DNA of 64,000 nucleotides from JAAXGX01 sp965221595 (GTDB taxonomy: Bacteria > Acidobacteriota > Vicinamibacteria > Vicinamibacterales > UBA8438): assembly GCA_965221595.1 (NCBI GenBank), contig OZ244900.1, forward strand, positions 2,232,001-2,296,000. Direction: 5' to 3'. Of the stretch, positions 1-7,808 are shown piece after piece. A program made the translations under genes and the position numbers. The notes under the pieces are model-generated. The model made no database searches and had not been told where the DNA came from. It saw only the letters and a program-made list of their open reading frames with translations. The stretch's first letter is position 1, and each line of letters opens with the position of its first letter.

Positions 1-131
1 CGTGTGATGAAGCCTCCCCGGAACGGCTCGTTGACGGTGACGCGCGGTCCGAACTGCTCCCGGAAGCTCCGCTCCAGGCAGGCCAGCCACTCCTCGGGAC
101 ACGTGCCGTCGGCGTTGCCGGAACTCGACAT
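1..131 (-). pseudogene. C-terminal fragment of an N-formylglutamate amidohydrolase-like protein
   Basis: The reverse strand reads SGNADGTCPEEW, then VTVNEPFRGGFIT, and runs off the window edge. This resembles the C-terminal half of N-formylglutamate amidohydrolases (PF05013), which carry a LGNADG-type turn and a VxxNxPFxGG motif. The family needs roughly 150 residues upstream with the metal-binding part. Here the frame is closed by TAG four codons before the ATG, and the DUF418 gene occupies the space further up. I read this as a truncated remnant, although a frameshifted gene or an assembly join is possible. The family match rests on two short motifs and is moderate. Confidence 0.45.
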
Positions 132-331
132 CGAAGGCGTCTATCAGACCACGTGGGGCCAGCAGTTGGCGGTCACCGCCGCACGCTACGCCGCCGCCGG
201 ACACTCGACAGACACGACGAAGGTCATGATCTGGACCACGTTCGGCTTCTAGCATTAGGCGGAACGCTCCCGATACAACCCGTTCGTCCGGCCGGCGCGA
301 GCCCGTTGGTGCGGCCCGCACCCGCGGCCCG

Positions 332-1561
332 TCAAGGCCGCCGCATCCTGGGGCGCTCGCCGTAGGTCAACGAGCGCCAGATCCACTCGGCCGGACCGAA
401 GCGATAGCGCTGCAGCCAGAGCGGCGAGGCGACGAGCTGCAGTGCCCACACGAGAGTCACGACGCTGAACTGACCCGCGCGGTCGACCGACCCGAACCAC
501 CCCAGGCCGTGACCGTAGAAGATAGTCGTGCAGAGGACCGTCTGCAGCAGGTAGTTGGTCAGCGCCGTCCGTCCGACGGCCGCCAGCGTGCGGGTGGCAC
601 TGCGCAGCACCGCCGCCCGGCACGCCAGCATGACGAGTCCGACGTAGCCGAGACTGACTGCGATGCTGGCCCAGTAGTTGAACTGCTTCCCCTGGAAGAA
701 CGACCAGATGTCCCAGCCGTACCGGAAGTCGAGGACGACCCCCCAGGCCTCGATCGGCAGTCCGAGCAGCAGCCCCGCGGCGGCGAGCGCGCCGTAGAAG
801 CCTCGCGAGCGCCGCGCGCTGAAGACGTCGAGCTTGAAGAGCGCCATCCCGATGAGCATCAGGCCGCCGGCCCGCCAGACCCCCCACGCGAGCGCGACGA
901 ACGTCTCGAAGCTGAGCGCCATGGCCGACCGGACGGGAAGCTGGTCGAGCCATCCGCCCTGGTAGGCGCCCACCTCGGCGGCGAGCATCGCCGACGTCGG
1001 CTGCCAAGTCTCGGCGATGAACGCGGCCCGCGCGTCCGCAGGCCAGGCGGGCAGCGACGCCGCAGCGGCCAGGGAGATGGCCGCTGCCACGCCCAGGGTG
1101 GCCGTGCCGACGAGCAGCAGCCGTCGCGGCGACCACCCGCGGCACGGATACACCAGCGCGCCGCAAACGGCGTAGAGGAACAGGATGTCGCCGGCCCAGA
1201 GCAGATGGCCGTGCAGCAGGCCGCCGAGTGCCAGCCACCCCATGCGGCGGTAGTGCACGCGGCGTGCCTCGGCGGACGGCTCGGCGCGGCCGGCCATCAG
1301 CACGATGCCGGCACCGAACAGCATCGCGAAGAGGGTCATGAACTTCTGATCGCCGAGCAGCCGGGTCCAGAGCCAGACCTGGAAGTCGGCCCCCTGCAGG
1401 TCGCCGAAGACGGTCGGGTTGAAGTAGGCCGCCGCCGGCATCGCGAAGAGCTGGATGTTGACGGCCAGGATGCCCAGCAGGGCGAAGCCCCGCAGCACGT
1501 CCAGCGCATCGATGCGGGCCGAACCGGAGACGGGGCCGGCGCCCGCGGCAGGGCCCGTCAT
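332..1561 (-). CDS. DUF418 family multi-pass membrane protein
   Basis: A 409-residue integral membrane protein of the DUF418/YeiB type. The family hallmark near the N-terminus, IDALDVLRGFALLGILAVN, is intact and is followed by about ten hydrophobic segments. The C-terminal part (FNYWASIAVSLGYVGLVML, then GRTALTNYLLQTVLCT) matches the DUF418 domain proper. Members are thought to be inner-membrane proteins, some linked to transport or acyl transfer; the substrate is unknown. I chose ATG 1561 because the family motif begins about 17 residues later. A longer reading from 1621 adds only a basic, non-conserved tail. It is divergent from the TauE/SafE gene, with an 89 bp shared promoter region. Confidence 0.85.
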   Translation of the reverse strand: MTGPAAGAGPVSGSARIDALDVLRGFALLGILAVNIQLFAMPAAAYFNPTVFGDLQGADFQVWLWTRLLGDQKFMTLFAMLFGAGIVLMAGRAEPSAEARRVHYRRMGWLALGGLLHGHLLWAGDILFLYAVCGALVYPCRGWSPRRLLLVGTATLGVAAAISLAAAASLPAWPADARAAFIAETWQPTSAMLAAEVGAYQGGWLDQLPVRSAMALSFETFVALAWGVWRAGGLMLIGMALFKLDVFSARRSRGFYGALAAAGLLLGLPIEAWGVVLDFRYGWDIWSFFQGKQFNYWASIAVSLGYVGLVMLACRAAVLRSATRTLAAVGRTALTNYLLQTVLCTTIFYGHGLGWFGSVDRAGQFSVVTLVWALQLVASPLWLQRYRFGPAEWIWRSLTYGERPRMRRP

Positions 1562-1650
1562 CGACCGCCGCACCCCTCGGTGCCGGGTCCGTTCGCACCA
1601 GGACCAGGTGGCATGCTGCAACTACCTTCTGTCGGGTACGCTTCCCGACG

Positions 1651-2397
1651 ATGATCGTCGATCCGTACTTCTACGTCGCCGCGGCCCCCGCGGTGCTCAT
1701 CGTGGGCATGGCCAAGGGCGGGTTCGGCGGAGGCGTCGCCGTCGTCGGCGTGCCATTGATGGCCATGGTGGTGGACCCGTTCCAGGCCGCAGCCGTGATG
1801 CTGCCCGTTCTGATGATAATGGACGTCCTTGCGCTGCGCGTCTACTGGAACCGGTGGGACCGGCGCAATCTGCGGATCCTGCTGCCGGCGGCCCTGCTCG
1901 GGACGCTCCTCGGCTTCGCCGCCGCGCGCGCGATCTCCGCCGACGGACTCCGCGTCCTGGTCGCCGTCGTCGCGCTCGCCTACGCGCTGCAGTACTTCCG
2001 GCGCCGCGCGGGCGCCGCCGACCGTCCCCCGCATGCCGGCCTCGGCCTGCTCTGGGGCGCCACCGCCGGGTTCACGAGTTTCTCGATCCACGCCGGCGGG
2101 CCGCCGCTGCAGGCGTTCCTGCTGCCCCAACGCATGCACCGGACGACGTTCCAGGCCACCAGCGTCCTGTTCTTCTTCGTCGTCAACTGGTCGAAGGTCG
2201 GCCCGTACTACTGGCTCGGCCAGTGGACCCCGGACAACCTGCTGACGTCGCTGGCCCTACTGCCCCTGGCGCCGGTCGGGGTCTGCCTCGGGCGCTACCT
2301 GCACGACCGCGTCGACGACGAGATTTTCTTCCGCGTCGTCCACTTGTCGTTGTTCGTGATCGGCATAAAGCTGCTGCACGACGCTGCGGTTGCCTAG
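1651..2397 (+). CDS. TauE/SafE (TSUP) family permease
   Basis: A 248-residue membrane protein of the sulfite exporter TauE/SafE family (PF01925). Members move small organic or inorganic sulfur anions across the inner membrane. The sequence opens with a hydrophobic segment, then the glycine-rich GMAKGGFGGGVAVVGVP block typical of the first TSUP repeat. The second repeat begins around GLLWGATAGFTSFSIHAGGPP. The length is normal for the family. There is no clear Shine-Dalgarno; a TACGCT box at 1637-1642 ends 8 bases before the ATG, so the transcript may be nearly leaderless. The substrate cannot be told from sequence, and no sulfur gene sits nearby apart from the thiouracil-desulfurase-like protein downstream on the other strand. 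Confidence 0.85.
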   Translation: MIVDPYFYVAAAPAVLIVGMAKGGFGGGVAVVGVPLMAMVVDPFQAAAVMLPVLMIMDVLALRVYWNRWDRRNLRILLPAALLGTLLGFAAARAISADGLRVLVAVVALAYALQYFRRRAGAADRPPHAGLGLLWGATAGFTSFSIHAGGPPLQAFLLPQRMHRTTFQATSVLFFFVVNWSKVGPYYWLGQWTPDNLLTSLALLPLAPVGVCLGRYLHDRVDDEIFFRVVHLSLFVIGIKLLHDAAVA

Positions 2398-2571
2398 CAG
2401 CTCATGGCAGTAGTCCCCGCTGCATTCGCCGGCGCTGCATCCCGCTCGACTGCGTTGCTCCTCGGTCGAACAGGCGCAATAGGCTCCCTCGTTGCGCCTT
2501 GCCACCGTGGGCGCCTCGACCGCACCGCACCCCGCCAAATCGCCGCGCGCGATCTGCTTGCGGCCGATGCG

Positions 2572-3540
2572 TCAGACGTGGTTCAGGAGCGCCAGCTCCT
2601 TGGGATGCGGGTTCAGGTAGCTTTGGTCGAGCAGATACTCGACCTCGAGCCGGCGCGCGTGATGGCGCACCAGGGTCAAGGGCACGATGCGCGGCACCAG
2701 ACCGGCGCGGTAGTCCTCCAGTACGGCCAGCATGTCGTTGCGCGACGGCTGGTCGAGACGCCGCTTGAGGTGGCCGAGGGCGTGCATGAGTGCGTTCGTA
2801 TGCCGCGCCCGCGTGGCCCGCAGGCGCATGGCCGACATGAACTCGTCCTCGTAGCGGCGGCATAGCTCGGCCCGCGGAATCTGACGCGCCTCGGCCACCA
2901 GGCGGCCCAGCTCGCGGTACCGGACCGGCGAATGAGCCATCAGGGTCAGCTTCTGAGTGGTATGCCAGCGCACCAGGGTGCCGACGCTCCAGCGCGCGGA
3001 GAAGAGCACTCGCAGGCGCTGGTAGGCGAATACCCGTTCGAAGAAGTTCTCACGCAGCACGGGATCGTGCAGCCGGCCTTCCTCCTCCACTGGCAGGTTC
3101 GGGTACTGCCGCAGCAGCTCCGCTGCGAAGATGCCGCGGCCATTCCGCTCCGCGGCCCGGTCGGCACTGTCGTGCCAGACCTTCACCCGCTCCATGCCGC
3201 AGCTCGGCGAGTCCTTCTTCAGGATGTAGCCGCTCAGGCCCGCCTTGGCCAGCGCTCGGAGGCGGCCGCGCGCGAACCGCTGCATGCGACCCGTGAGCTG
3301 CGTGCCGCTGCGACTGACCAGCCGTACGCCGTCGCTTCGACTGGTGTCGCGCACCAGCCGGATGGGTTCGCGCGGCGTGCCCAACCCGACCTCCACCTCG
3401 GGGCAGACGGGCACCCATTCGACCAGCGGGCCGAGGGTCTCGACCAGGTGCGCGTCACGCTTGTGGCCGCCGTCGTGCCGCACGGTCTCGCCCAGCAGGC
3501 AACTCGAGATGCCGATGCGCGGCGGTGCGGCGGCCGTCAT
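2572..3540 (-). CDS. DUF523-DUF1722 protein, thiouracil desulfurase (TudS)-like
   Basis: A 322-residue two-domain protein. The N-terminal DUF523 part (about residues 5-150) has three conserved cysteines in ISSCLLGETVRHDGG, VPVCPEVEVG and DSPSCGMERVKV. In TudS these bind a [4Fe-4S] cluster that desulfurates 2-thiouracil. The C-terminal DUF1722 part (about 180-310) includes YREL, LMHALGHLKRRL and VPLTLVRHHARRLEV, as in YbgA-type fusions. A cytoplasmic role in thio-base salvage or detoxification is inferred from the family. Start ATG 3540 is chosen because it directly precedes PPRIGISSCLLG. Longer starts up to 3711 would overlap the divergent sigma-54 activator gene. Confidence 0.82.
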   Translation of the reverse strand: MTAAAPPRIGISSCLLGETVRHDGGHKRDAHLVETLGPLVEWVPVCPEVEVGLGTPREPIRLVRDTSRSDGVRLVSRSGTQLTGRMQRFARGRLRALAKAGLSGYILKKDSPSCGMERVKVWHDSADRAAERNGRGIFAAELLRQYPNLPVEEEGRLHDPVLRENFFERVFAYQRLRVLFSARWSVGTLVRWHTTQKLTLMAHSPVRYRELGRLVAEARQIPRAELCRRYEDEFMSAMRLRATRARHTNALMHALGHLKRRLDQPSRNDMLAVLEDYRAGLVPRIVPLTLVRHHARRLEVEYLLDQSYLNPHPKELALLNHV

Positions 3541-3617
3541 GCTGTCCGTCCCGAAGGTGATGGACCGGCCGGGGTCGGTGGTGCGTAGTGACATGGAATG
3601 TTCATCGATGTACAGTT

Positions 3618-3633
3618 TGTGACTGTTGTCACT
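3618..3633. promoter_or_regulatory. CRP-like palindrome between divergent genes
   Basis: TGTGA, six bases, then TCACT; the inner GTGAC-N4-GTCAC is a perfect inverted repeat. It resembles the CRP/FNR-family consensus TGTGA-N6-TCACA. It lies between the TudS-like gene and the sigma-54 activator and overlaps the TTG proposed as the activator start, so it could be an autoregulatory or shared operator. No binding protein can be assigned. Confidence 0.4.
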
Positions 3634-5221
3634 CTTCCCGCGGAAGGAGCGTCGAACCGCGGAGTTGCTGGCGAGGCTGGCCTGCAGCAATCCGTTCGAC
3701 GCCGAGTTCATCGAGATCGAACGGTCGATTCTCGGCCCCGACCAGGTTCCCCGCGGGGCGGTCTGGAGTCTGCAGGCGGGCTACCAGGGGAATCCGGCCC
3801 TGGAGAAGCTGGCGTCGCTCGCCGAGCGTGTGGCGCGCGACGCCCGCGATCGACTGCTCCGGTCGAGATCCGCCTCGACGGAAGAGCTCGCGCTGTACTC
3901 CTACGTAGTGGCCCAAGCGCTGTACTGGCGCTACGAGCCCGATCTGCACCAGGTCCACGTCGACTCGCAGCGCGGCAGCCGGCGGCTGGCCTGCTACCGG
4001 CGGTTCTGCCGCGAAGCGCAGCACTATTTTCACCTCGACGGGATCCGATCCCCGTGGGACGTGGAACCTGCACACCTGTTTGCGTGCTTCTTCCAGGTCC
4101 GGCGCGCGTTCGACCTCATCTTTCGCCACATCATCGGCGCGTCGAAGCCCGCCGCGAAGCTGCGCGGGGACGTGTGGCAGTCGATATTCACACATGACAT
4201 GCGTCGCTACCGGCGCTCGCTCTACCAGCGGATGCACGACGTTACCACGCTCGTGACCGGACCGTCGGGGACCGGCAAGGAGCTGGTCGCCCGGGCGATT
4301 GGCCTCGCACGCTACGTCCCGTTCGACCCGCAGCGGGAAGTGTTCGTGACGAACCTCGAGGGAGCGTTTCACGCCCTCAATCTGTCCGCGCTGTCGCCGA
4401 CCCTCATCGAATCAGAACTGTTCGGTCACCGCAAGGGCGCCTTCACCGGGGCACTCCAGGACCGCGTCGGCTGGCTCGAGTCCTGCCCGCCGTTCGGAAC
4501 GGTGCTGCTCGACGAGATCGGCGAGCTCGACGCGTCGATTCAGGTCAAGCTGTTGCGTGTCCTGCAGACCCGCGAGTTTCAGCGGATTGGGGAAACGACG
4601 CCTCGCGAGTTCAAGGGGAAGCTGATCGCCGCGACGAACCGGGACCTCGGCATCGAGATGCGCGCCGGCCGTTTCCGGGAGGACCTGTACTACCGCTTGT
4701 GCGCCGACCTCATCGAGACGCCGTCACTCCGCGACCAGTTACGCGACTCGCCCGGCGAGCTCCGCAACCTCGTCCTGTTCGTCTGCGAGCGCGTGGTCGG
4801 TGCCGACGAGGCGTCCGACCTGGCCACCGAGGTACTGGACTGCATCGAGCGGGACCTCGGCGCCGACTATACCTGGCCGGGCAACGTGCGGGAGCTCGAG
4901 CAGTGCGTCCGCAACGTGCTCGTGCGCAAGCGGTACACGCCGCGGATCGCTGCCCGTACGCGCGACACGGCCGACGACGTCGCGGCGGCATGGCGCGACG
5001 GCGGACTGACGGCGAAGGAGCTCCTCCGGCGCTACTGCACGTGCGTCTATGCGACGACCGGGAGCTACCAGGAAACGGCCCGCCGCCTGGATCTCGACCG
5101 ACGGACGGTGAAGCGGTATATCGATCCGGATCTGCTCGAACGCCTGAGGACCGGCGACCCCGACCGCAGCCCGCGGCTTCCGGGCCGGGGTCCGGCGAGC
5201 GGACCCGGCAGCCCGTGGTGA
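3626..5221 (+). CDS. Sigma-54-dependent transcriptional activator with an unfamiliar N-terminal domain
   Basis: A 531-residue bacterial enhancer-binding protein. The AAA+ domain (about 185-440) has Walker A GPSGTGKE (212-219), the sigma-54-contacting GAFTGA loop (271-276), Walker B GTVLLDEIGE (291-300) and FREDLYYRL. The C-terminal helix-turn-helix is SYQETARRLDLDRRTVKRYI. Residues 1-185 are not a recognisable receiver, GAF or PAS domain. They are helix-rich with many aromatics (LYSYVVAQALYWRYEPDLHQ; LACYRRFCREAQHYFHLDGI) and may be a private sensor. An in-frame TGA at 3620 makes TTG 3626 the first possible start, but this overlaps a palindrome, so a slightly later start is possible. The gene stands alone and its targets are unknown. 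Confidence 0.85.
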   Translation: MSLFPRKERRTAELLARLACSNPFDAEFIEIERSILGPDQVPRGAVWSLQAGYQGNPALEKLASLAERVARDARDRLLRSRSASTEELALYSYVVAQALYWRYEPDLHQVHVDSQRGSRRLACYRRFCREAQHYFHLDGIRSPWDVEPAHLFACFFQVRRAFDLIFRHIIGASKPAAKLRGDVWQSIFTHDMRRYRRSLYQRMHDVTTLVTGPSGTGKELVARAIGLARYVPFDPQREVFVTNLEGAFHALNLSALSPTLIESELFGHRKGAFTGALQDRVGWLESCPPFGTVLLDEIGELDASIQVKLLRVLQTREFQRIGETTPREFKGKLIAATNRDLGIEMRAGRFREDLYYRLCADLIETPSLRDQLRDSPGELRNLVLFVCERVVGADEASDLATEVLDCIERDLGADYTWPGNVRELEQCVRNVLVRKRYTPRIAARTRDTADDVAAAWRDGGLTAKELLRRYCTCVYATTGSYQETARRLDLDRRTVKRYIDPDLLERLRTGDPDRSPRLPGRGPASGPGSPW

Positions 5222-5354
5222 AACCCCGCGTCGCACGGAGACGGGCGAGGCGGCACCTGACGGCGGACGGCTGGAGCAACAGTTGCCCGGCGAGATTCGC
5301 AGGCGCGGAAAAATGGCGCTGCGCGCAGCGCACTGCCACAGGACGCCAGCTTGA

Positions 5355-6050
5355 CTAGGGCCGCCACGAAATACCGACCCCGAGACGGGACGACGCGACG
5401 TCGATAGGCAGCATGGCCCCCGACAACGTACCTCTGGCCGCCTTGACGTTCAGATCGAGGGCCCACGACTCGGACACGTAGACAGCAAACCCGCCGCCGA
5501 CGCCGAGGGTCGGCACGCTCCTGAAGTCCGTGGTGGTGCGGTGGCCGTTCCGGAACACGTCGCTGACTCGCCGGAACGTGAGCGCGAGATCGCCGTAGGG
5601 TACCCACCGGCGGCGGCGAGTGAGGTGCAGCCGCACACCGAGGTCGACGTGGCTGAACGTCAATCTGTCGAATGCCTCGAGCCCGCGGCTCCTGATGTCC
5701 ATGTAGGTCCCCTCCAGGTATGGCGTGACCACCCGGTCGAGGCGGTAGCCTGCCCGGAGGCCGACGAGCGTGGCCGCGTCGCCCGGACCGCTGCCGAGGG
5801 CAACGGTCGCGACCCCGGTGCCCAGACCGAACGTCCACCCTCGCGTCGTGGCCGACTGCGCGCCGACCTCGACAGCGGATGCGAGACACAGCAGCACGGG
5901 GAGCAGGATGCGTCGGCCGGCTCGTTGACGGGGTGCCTGCGGACCCGGCGACGCGAGACAAAGCAGCACCGGGAGCAGGATGCGTCCCTTGTGCGGGCTG
6001 CCCGACGGCACGGCTCGCGCCCCGGCCCGGGGCGATACGGAATGCGGCAC
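5355..6050 (-). CDS. Outer-membrane beta-barrel protein with a duplicated signal sequence
   Basis: The mature part, from about SATTRGWTFGLGTGVATVAL to the C-terminal LGVGISWRP, alternates polar and hydrophobic residues in strands such as LGVRLHLTRRRRWVPYGDLA, as in small 8-stranded outer-membrane porin or OmpW/OprF-like barrels. The last residue is not Phe but the penultimate strand is aromatic. Before it stand two near-identical hydrophobic signal cores, each GRILLPVLLCLAS or RRILLPVLLCLAS, 24 residues apart, made by a DNA duplication. The start is uncertain: no ATG precedes the second core closely, and GTG 6050 avoids a long overlap with the next gene while still including both cores. The function is unknown beyond a likely outer-membrane location. 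Confidence 0.6.
   Translation of the reverse strand: MPHSVSPRAGARAVPSGSPHKGRILLPVLLCLASPGPQAPRQRAGRRILLPVLLCLASAVEVGAQSATTRGWTFGLGTGVATVALGSGPGDAATLVGLRAGYRLDRVVTPYLEGTYMDIRSRGLEAFDRLTFSHVDLGVRLHLTRRRRWVPYGDLALTFRRVSDVFRNGHRTTTDFRSVPTLGVGGGFAVYVSESWALDLNVKAARGTLSGAMLPIDVASSRLGVGISWRP
5881..5986. repeat. Direct repeat of 34 bp duplicating a signal-peptide core
   Basis: Positions 5881-5914 and 5953-5986 differ at only 2 of 34 bases. The start-to-start distance is 72 bp, exactly 24 codons, so the duplication keeps frame and repeats the hydrophobic core ILLPVLLCLAS in the outer-membrane protein gene. Confidence 0.85.
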
Positions 6051-6085
6051 CCCCAGGACGTTCGGAGGCACCGCCGCAATAGACG

Positions 6086-7153
6086 TCACAGGCCGCGGTC
6101 CGGATCGGCCCGCAACCGGAAACAGTGGCGCCCCGCTTCGTGCCGGGAGAACGGCGGCCCGCGGCGGAGGTCCCGCCCCACGGTGGGCCGCTCGAAGGTG
6201 GCGCACAGCTGGTAGGCGGTTCCTGCTCCGGCCTCGTAGGTGTACGGCGTTTGCGTCACCGGGTCGGTGACGGCGACCTGCACGTCGGAGCGCTGCCGCA
6301 GCTCGTCCAGAGTCGCGGGGAGCCGCTCGTGTGTCGCCGTGTAGCGGTCGATGGCCCGCGCGATGGCGTCGAGGTCCTGCGCACGCCGCGCGTCCAGGCG
6401 CTCGAGGCGCTGGCCCGCCGGCGGACCGAGCGTCACCAGACCTGCGACGAGTGCCGCCGTGGCCGCCACGCCGACGACGACCGGAAGCGGATCGCGCCGG
6501 CGCATCGCCCGTGTCGCTTCAGGGTCCCGCTCCGCGTCGCGCAGATCCCTGCGGTAGCAGCCGCACGCACCGCCGGCAATCGCGGCCACCGTCAGGGACT
6601 TGAGCACGAAGCGCAACGTCAGCTCGCCCCCGAGAAAGCTGTAGACCAGAGCCGTGACGGCCCCCACCAGAACGCAGCAAGCGACGAGCAGGGTCAGGTA
6701 GGTGAGCTGCAGCCGGATGCGCGACACGCGGGACCCGGGTTGGGCCTCGACGCCGCGGCGCACCACGCCGGCGACGAAGACGAACACGGGGCCCGCCACC
6801 ACGAGCGCCGACACCGCCAGGCGGAGGAGTTCGCGGTCAACCTCCGGGGACAGACTGGCAGCGTCGGGCAACGCGAGATCGATCAGGCTGAACAGCACCG
6901 CGCCCAGGCTGAAGGCGCTGACGAACAGCGCCATGAACATGACGACATACAGGAACGCCTCGCGCGGCCTGGTGGAGACCGTCGGCCTCGGGACCGGGAT
7001 CGGCGACTCGATTTCGGCGAATCCGGCCAATGCCCGCCGCACCTGATCGGCCGGCCAGCCCGCGCGGGTCAGGATGTCCGCGATCTGCGTCCGCGGGAGC
7101 GCCCGCCCGAGCCCTTCCCTCACGAAACCGGCGAGTTCCGTACTGATGGCCAT
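6086..7153 (-). CDS. DUF5671 domain membrane protein
   Basis: A 355-residue protein. Residues 1-50 form a small helical module (LAGFVREGLGRALPRTQIADILTRAGWPADQVRRAL) that often precedes the DUF5671 membrane domain. This is followed by REAFLYVVMFMALFVSAFSLGAVLFSLID and several more transmembrane segments to about residue 250. The C-terminal 100 residues are soluble (LDARRAQDLDAIARAIDRYT; LPATLDELRQRSDV; DPVTQTPYTYEAG). They look like the periplasmic tail seen in type IV pilin-like or DUF5671-associated proteins. Start ATG 7153 places the helical module at the N-terminus. The role is unknown. It is followed on the same strand by the outer-membrane protein gene. Confidence 0.7.
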   Translation of the reverse strand: MAISTELAGFVREGLGRALPRTQIADILTRAGWPADQVRRALAGFAEIESPIPVPRPTVSTRPREAFLYVVMFMALFVSAFSLGAVLFSLIDLALPDAASLSPEVDRELLRLAVSALVVAGPVFVFVAGVVRRGVEAQPGSRVSRIRLQLTYLTLLVACCVLVGAVTALVYSFLGGELTLRFVLKSLTVAAIAGGACGCYRRDLRDAERDPEATRAMRRRDPLPVVVGVAATAALVAGLVTLGPPAGQRLERLDARRAQDLDAIARAIDRYTATHERLPATLDELRQRSDVQVAVTDPVTQTPYTYEAGAGTAYQLCATFERPTVGRDLRRGPPFSRHEAGRHCFRLRADPDRGL

Positions 7154-7300
7154 GCTCGTCCCTCCTCGACTGCCGCGATCGACTCTCGACAATGCACGGA
7201 GGGTGCCAGCCGGCCGACATCCCCGCAAGCGCCTGGATCACAACCGGTTGGGTCGATCAGAGAGGACGATCTGCTCGCACTGCCCACCCCGCACGTCAGG

Positions 7301-7332
7301 ACATTTTGTGTCGTCAGGCGCACATTTTATGT
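7301..7332. promoter_or_regulatory. Twin AT-rich motif, possible operator
   Basis: ACATTTTGTGT (7301-7311) and ACATTTTATGT (7322-7332) are two copies of an 11-base near-palindrome, 21 bp apart start to start, or two helical turns. They stand out in GC-rich DNA. They lie about 150 bp upstream of the DUF5671 gene and 70 bp downstream of the restriction nuclease gene. A dimeric repressor pair could bind here, but no protein can be named. Confidence 0.35.
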
Positions 7333-7400
7333 ACAGGAGGAGTGATTCCCTGGCAGGTGACCCACAGGAATCGGCGCCGTGAACCACGCCGGCGCGCGTG

Positions 7401-7802
7401 CTATTCGCCGTCCGCAAGCCCGAAGAAGAGCACCAGCCAGCCGTGCAGGTCCTCATGAGCCACGGCCTTGCCGGTCGAGTGGAGGTAGGCTCTCATGTTG
7501 TCGGAGAATCCGGGCCCCGCAAAGACGACGATCCCGGGAATGGGCCACGCCGCGATGTCCTGGATGGTGGCTGGGATTTTCTCCTCGGCGGAGCCGCTGA
7601 CACCCTGGTACTTGCACTCGATGCCGAGACTTCCTCCCGAATCCGGGTGACGCAGCACGAGGTCGATGTGACGCTCCGCGCCCCAGAGCCTCCGACCCAC
7701 CCGGATCTGCCTGCCGACTCGCAGCCCCAGCCTGCCCGCCAGGCTCGCCACCTCCCGCTCGAGGTCGGCACCGCTGGATGTCGCCATCTGGCCGCCGGAC
7801 AT
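7401..7802 (-). CDS. Small PD-(D/E)XK nuclease, probable restriction endonuclease partner of the adjacent methylase
   Basis: A 133-residue soluble protein. The PD-(D/E)XK signature is visible: D47 in ERHIDLVLRHPDSGG, then E62-C-K64 in SLGIECKYQGVSGSAEEK, with helix E15 in ADLEREVASLAGRLG a possible further acidic ligand. After it comes IPATIQDIAAWPIPGIVVFAGPGF, giving the last strand-helix unit. The GIECKYQ(V)SGSAEEKIP pattern resembles a family of short PD-(D/E)XK nucleases that I recall beside DNA methylases. The gene starts 6 bases after the stop of the methylase gene on the same strand, which supports a type II restriction-modification pair. An internal ATG at 7787 would give a slightly shorter protein. 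Cleavage specificity is unknown. Confidence 0.7.
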   Translation of the reverse strand: MSGGQMATSSGADLEREVASLAGRLGLRVGRQIRVGRRLWGAERHIDLVLRHPDSGGSLGIECKYQGVSGSAEEKIPATIQDIAAWPIPGIVVFAGPGFSDNMRAYLHSTGKAVAHEDLHGWLVLFFGLADGE

Positions 7803-7808
7803 CCAGCG

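Noticed and set aside
4..252. Forward reading frame of 82 codons with a protein-like end (VTAARYAAAGHSTDTTKVM)
   Set aside because: It overlaps the reverse amidohydrolase fragment, has no Shine-Dalgarno and no recognisable family. Kept only as a possible rearrangement scar.
2398..2571. Possible small gene between the TauE/SafE and TudS-like genes
   Set aside because: Short frames there have no Shine-Dalgarno, no hydrophobic pattern and no family resemblance; the gap holds nothing I can support.
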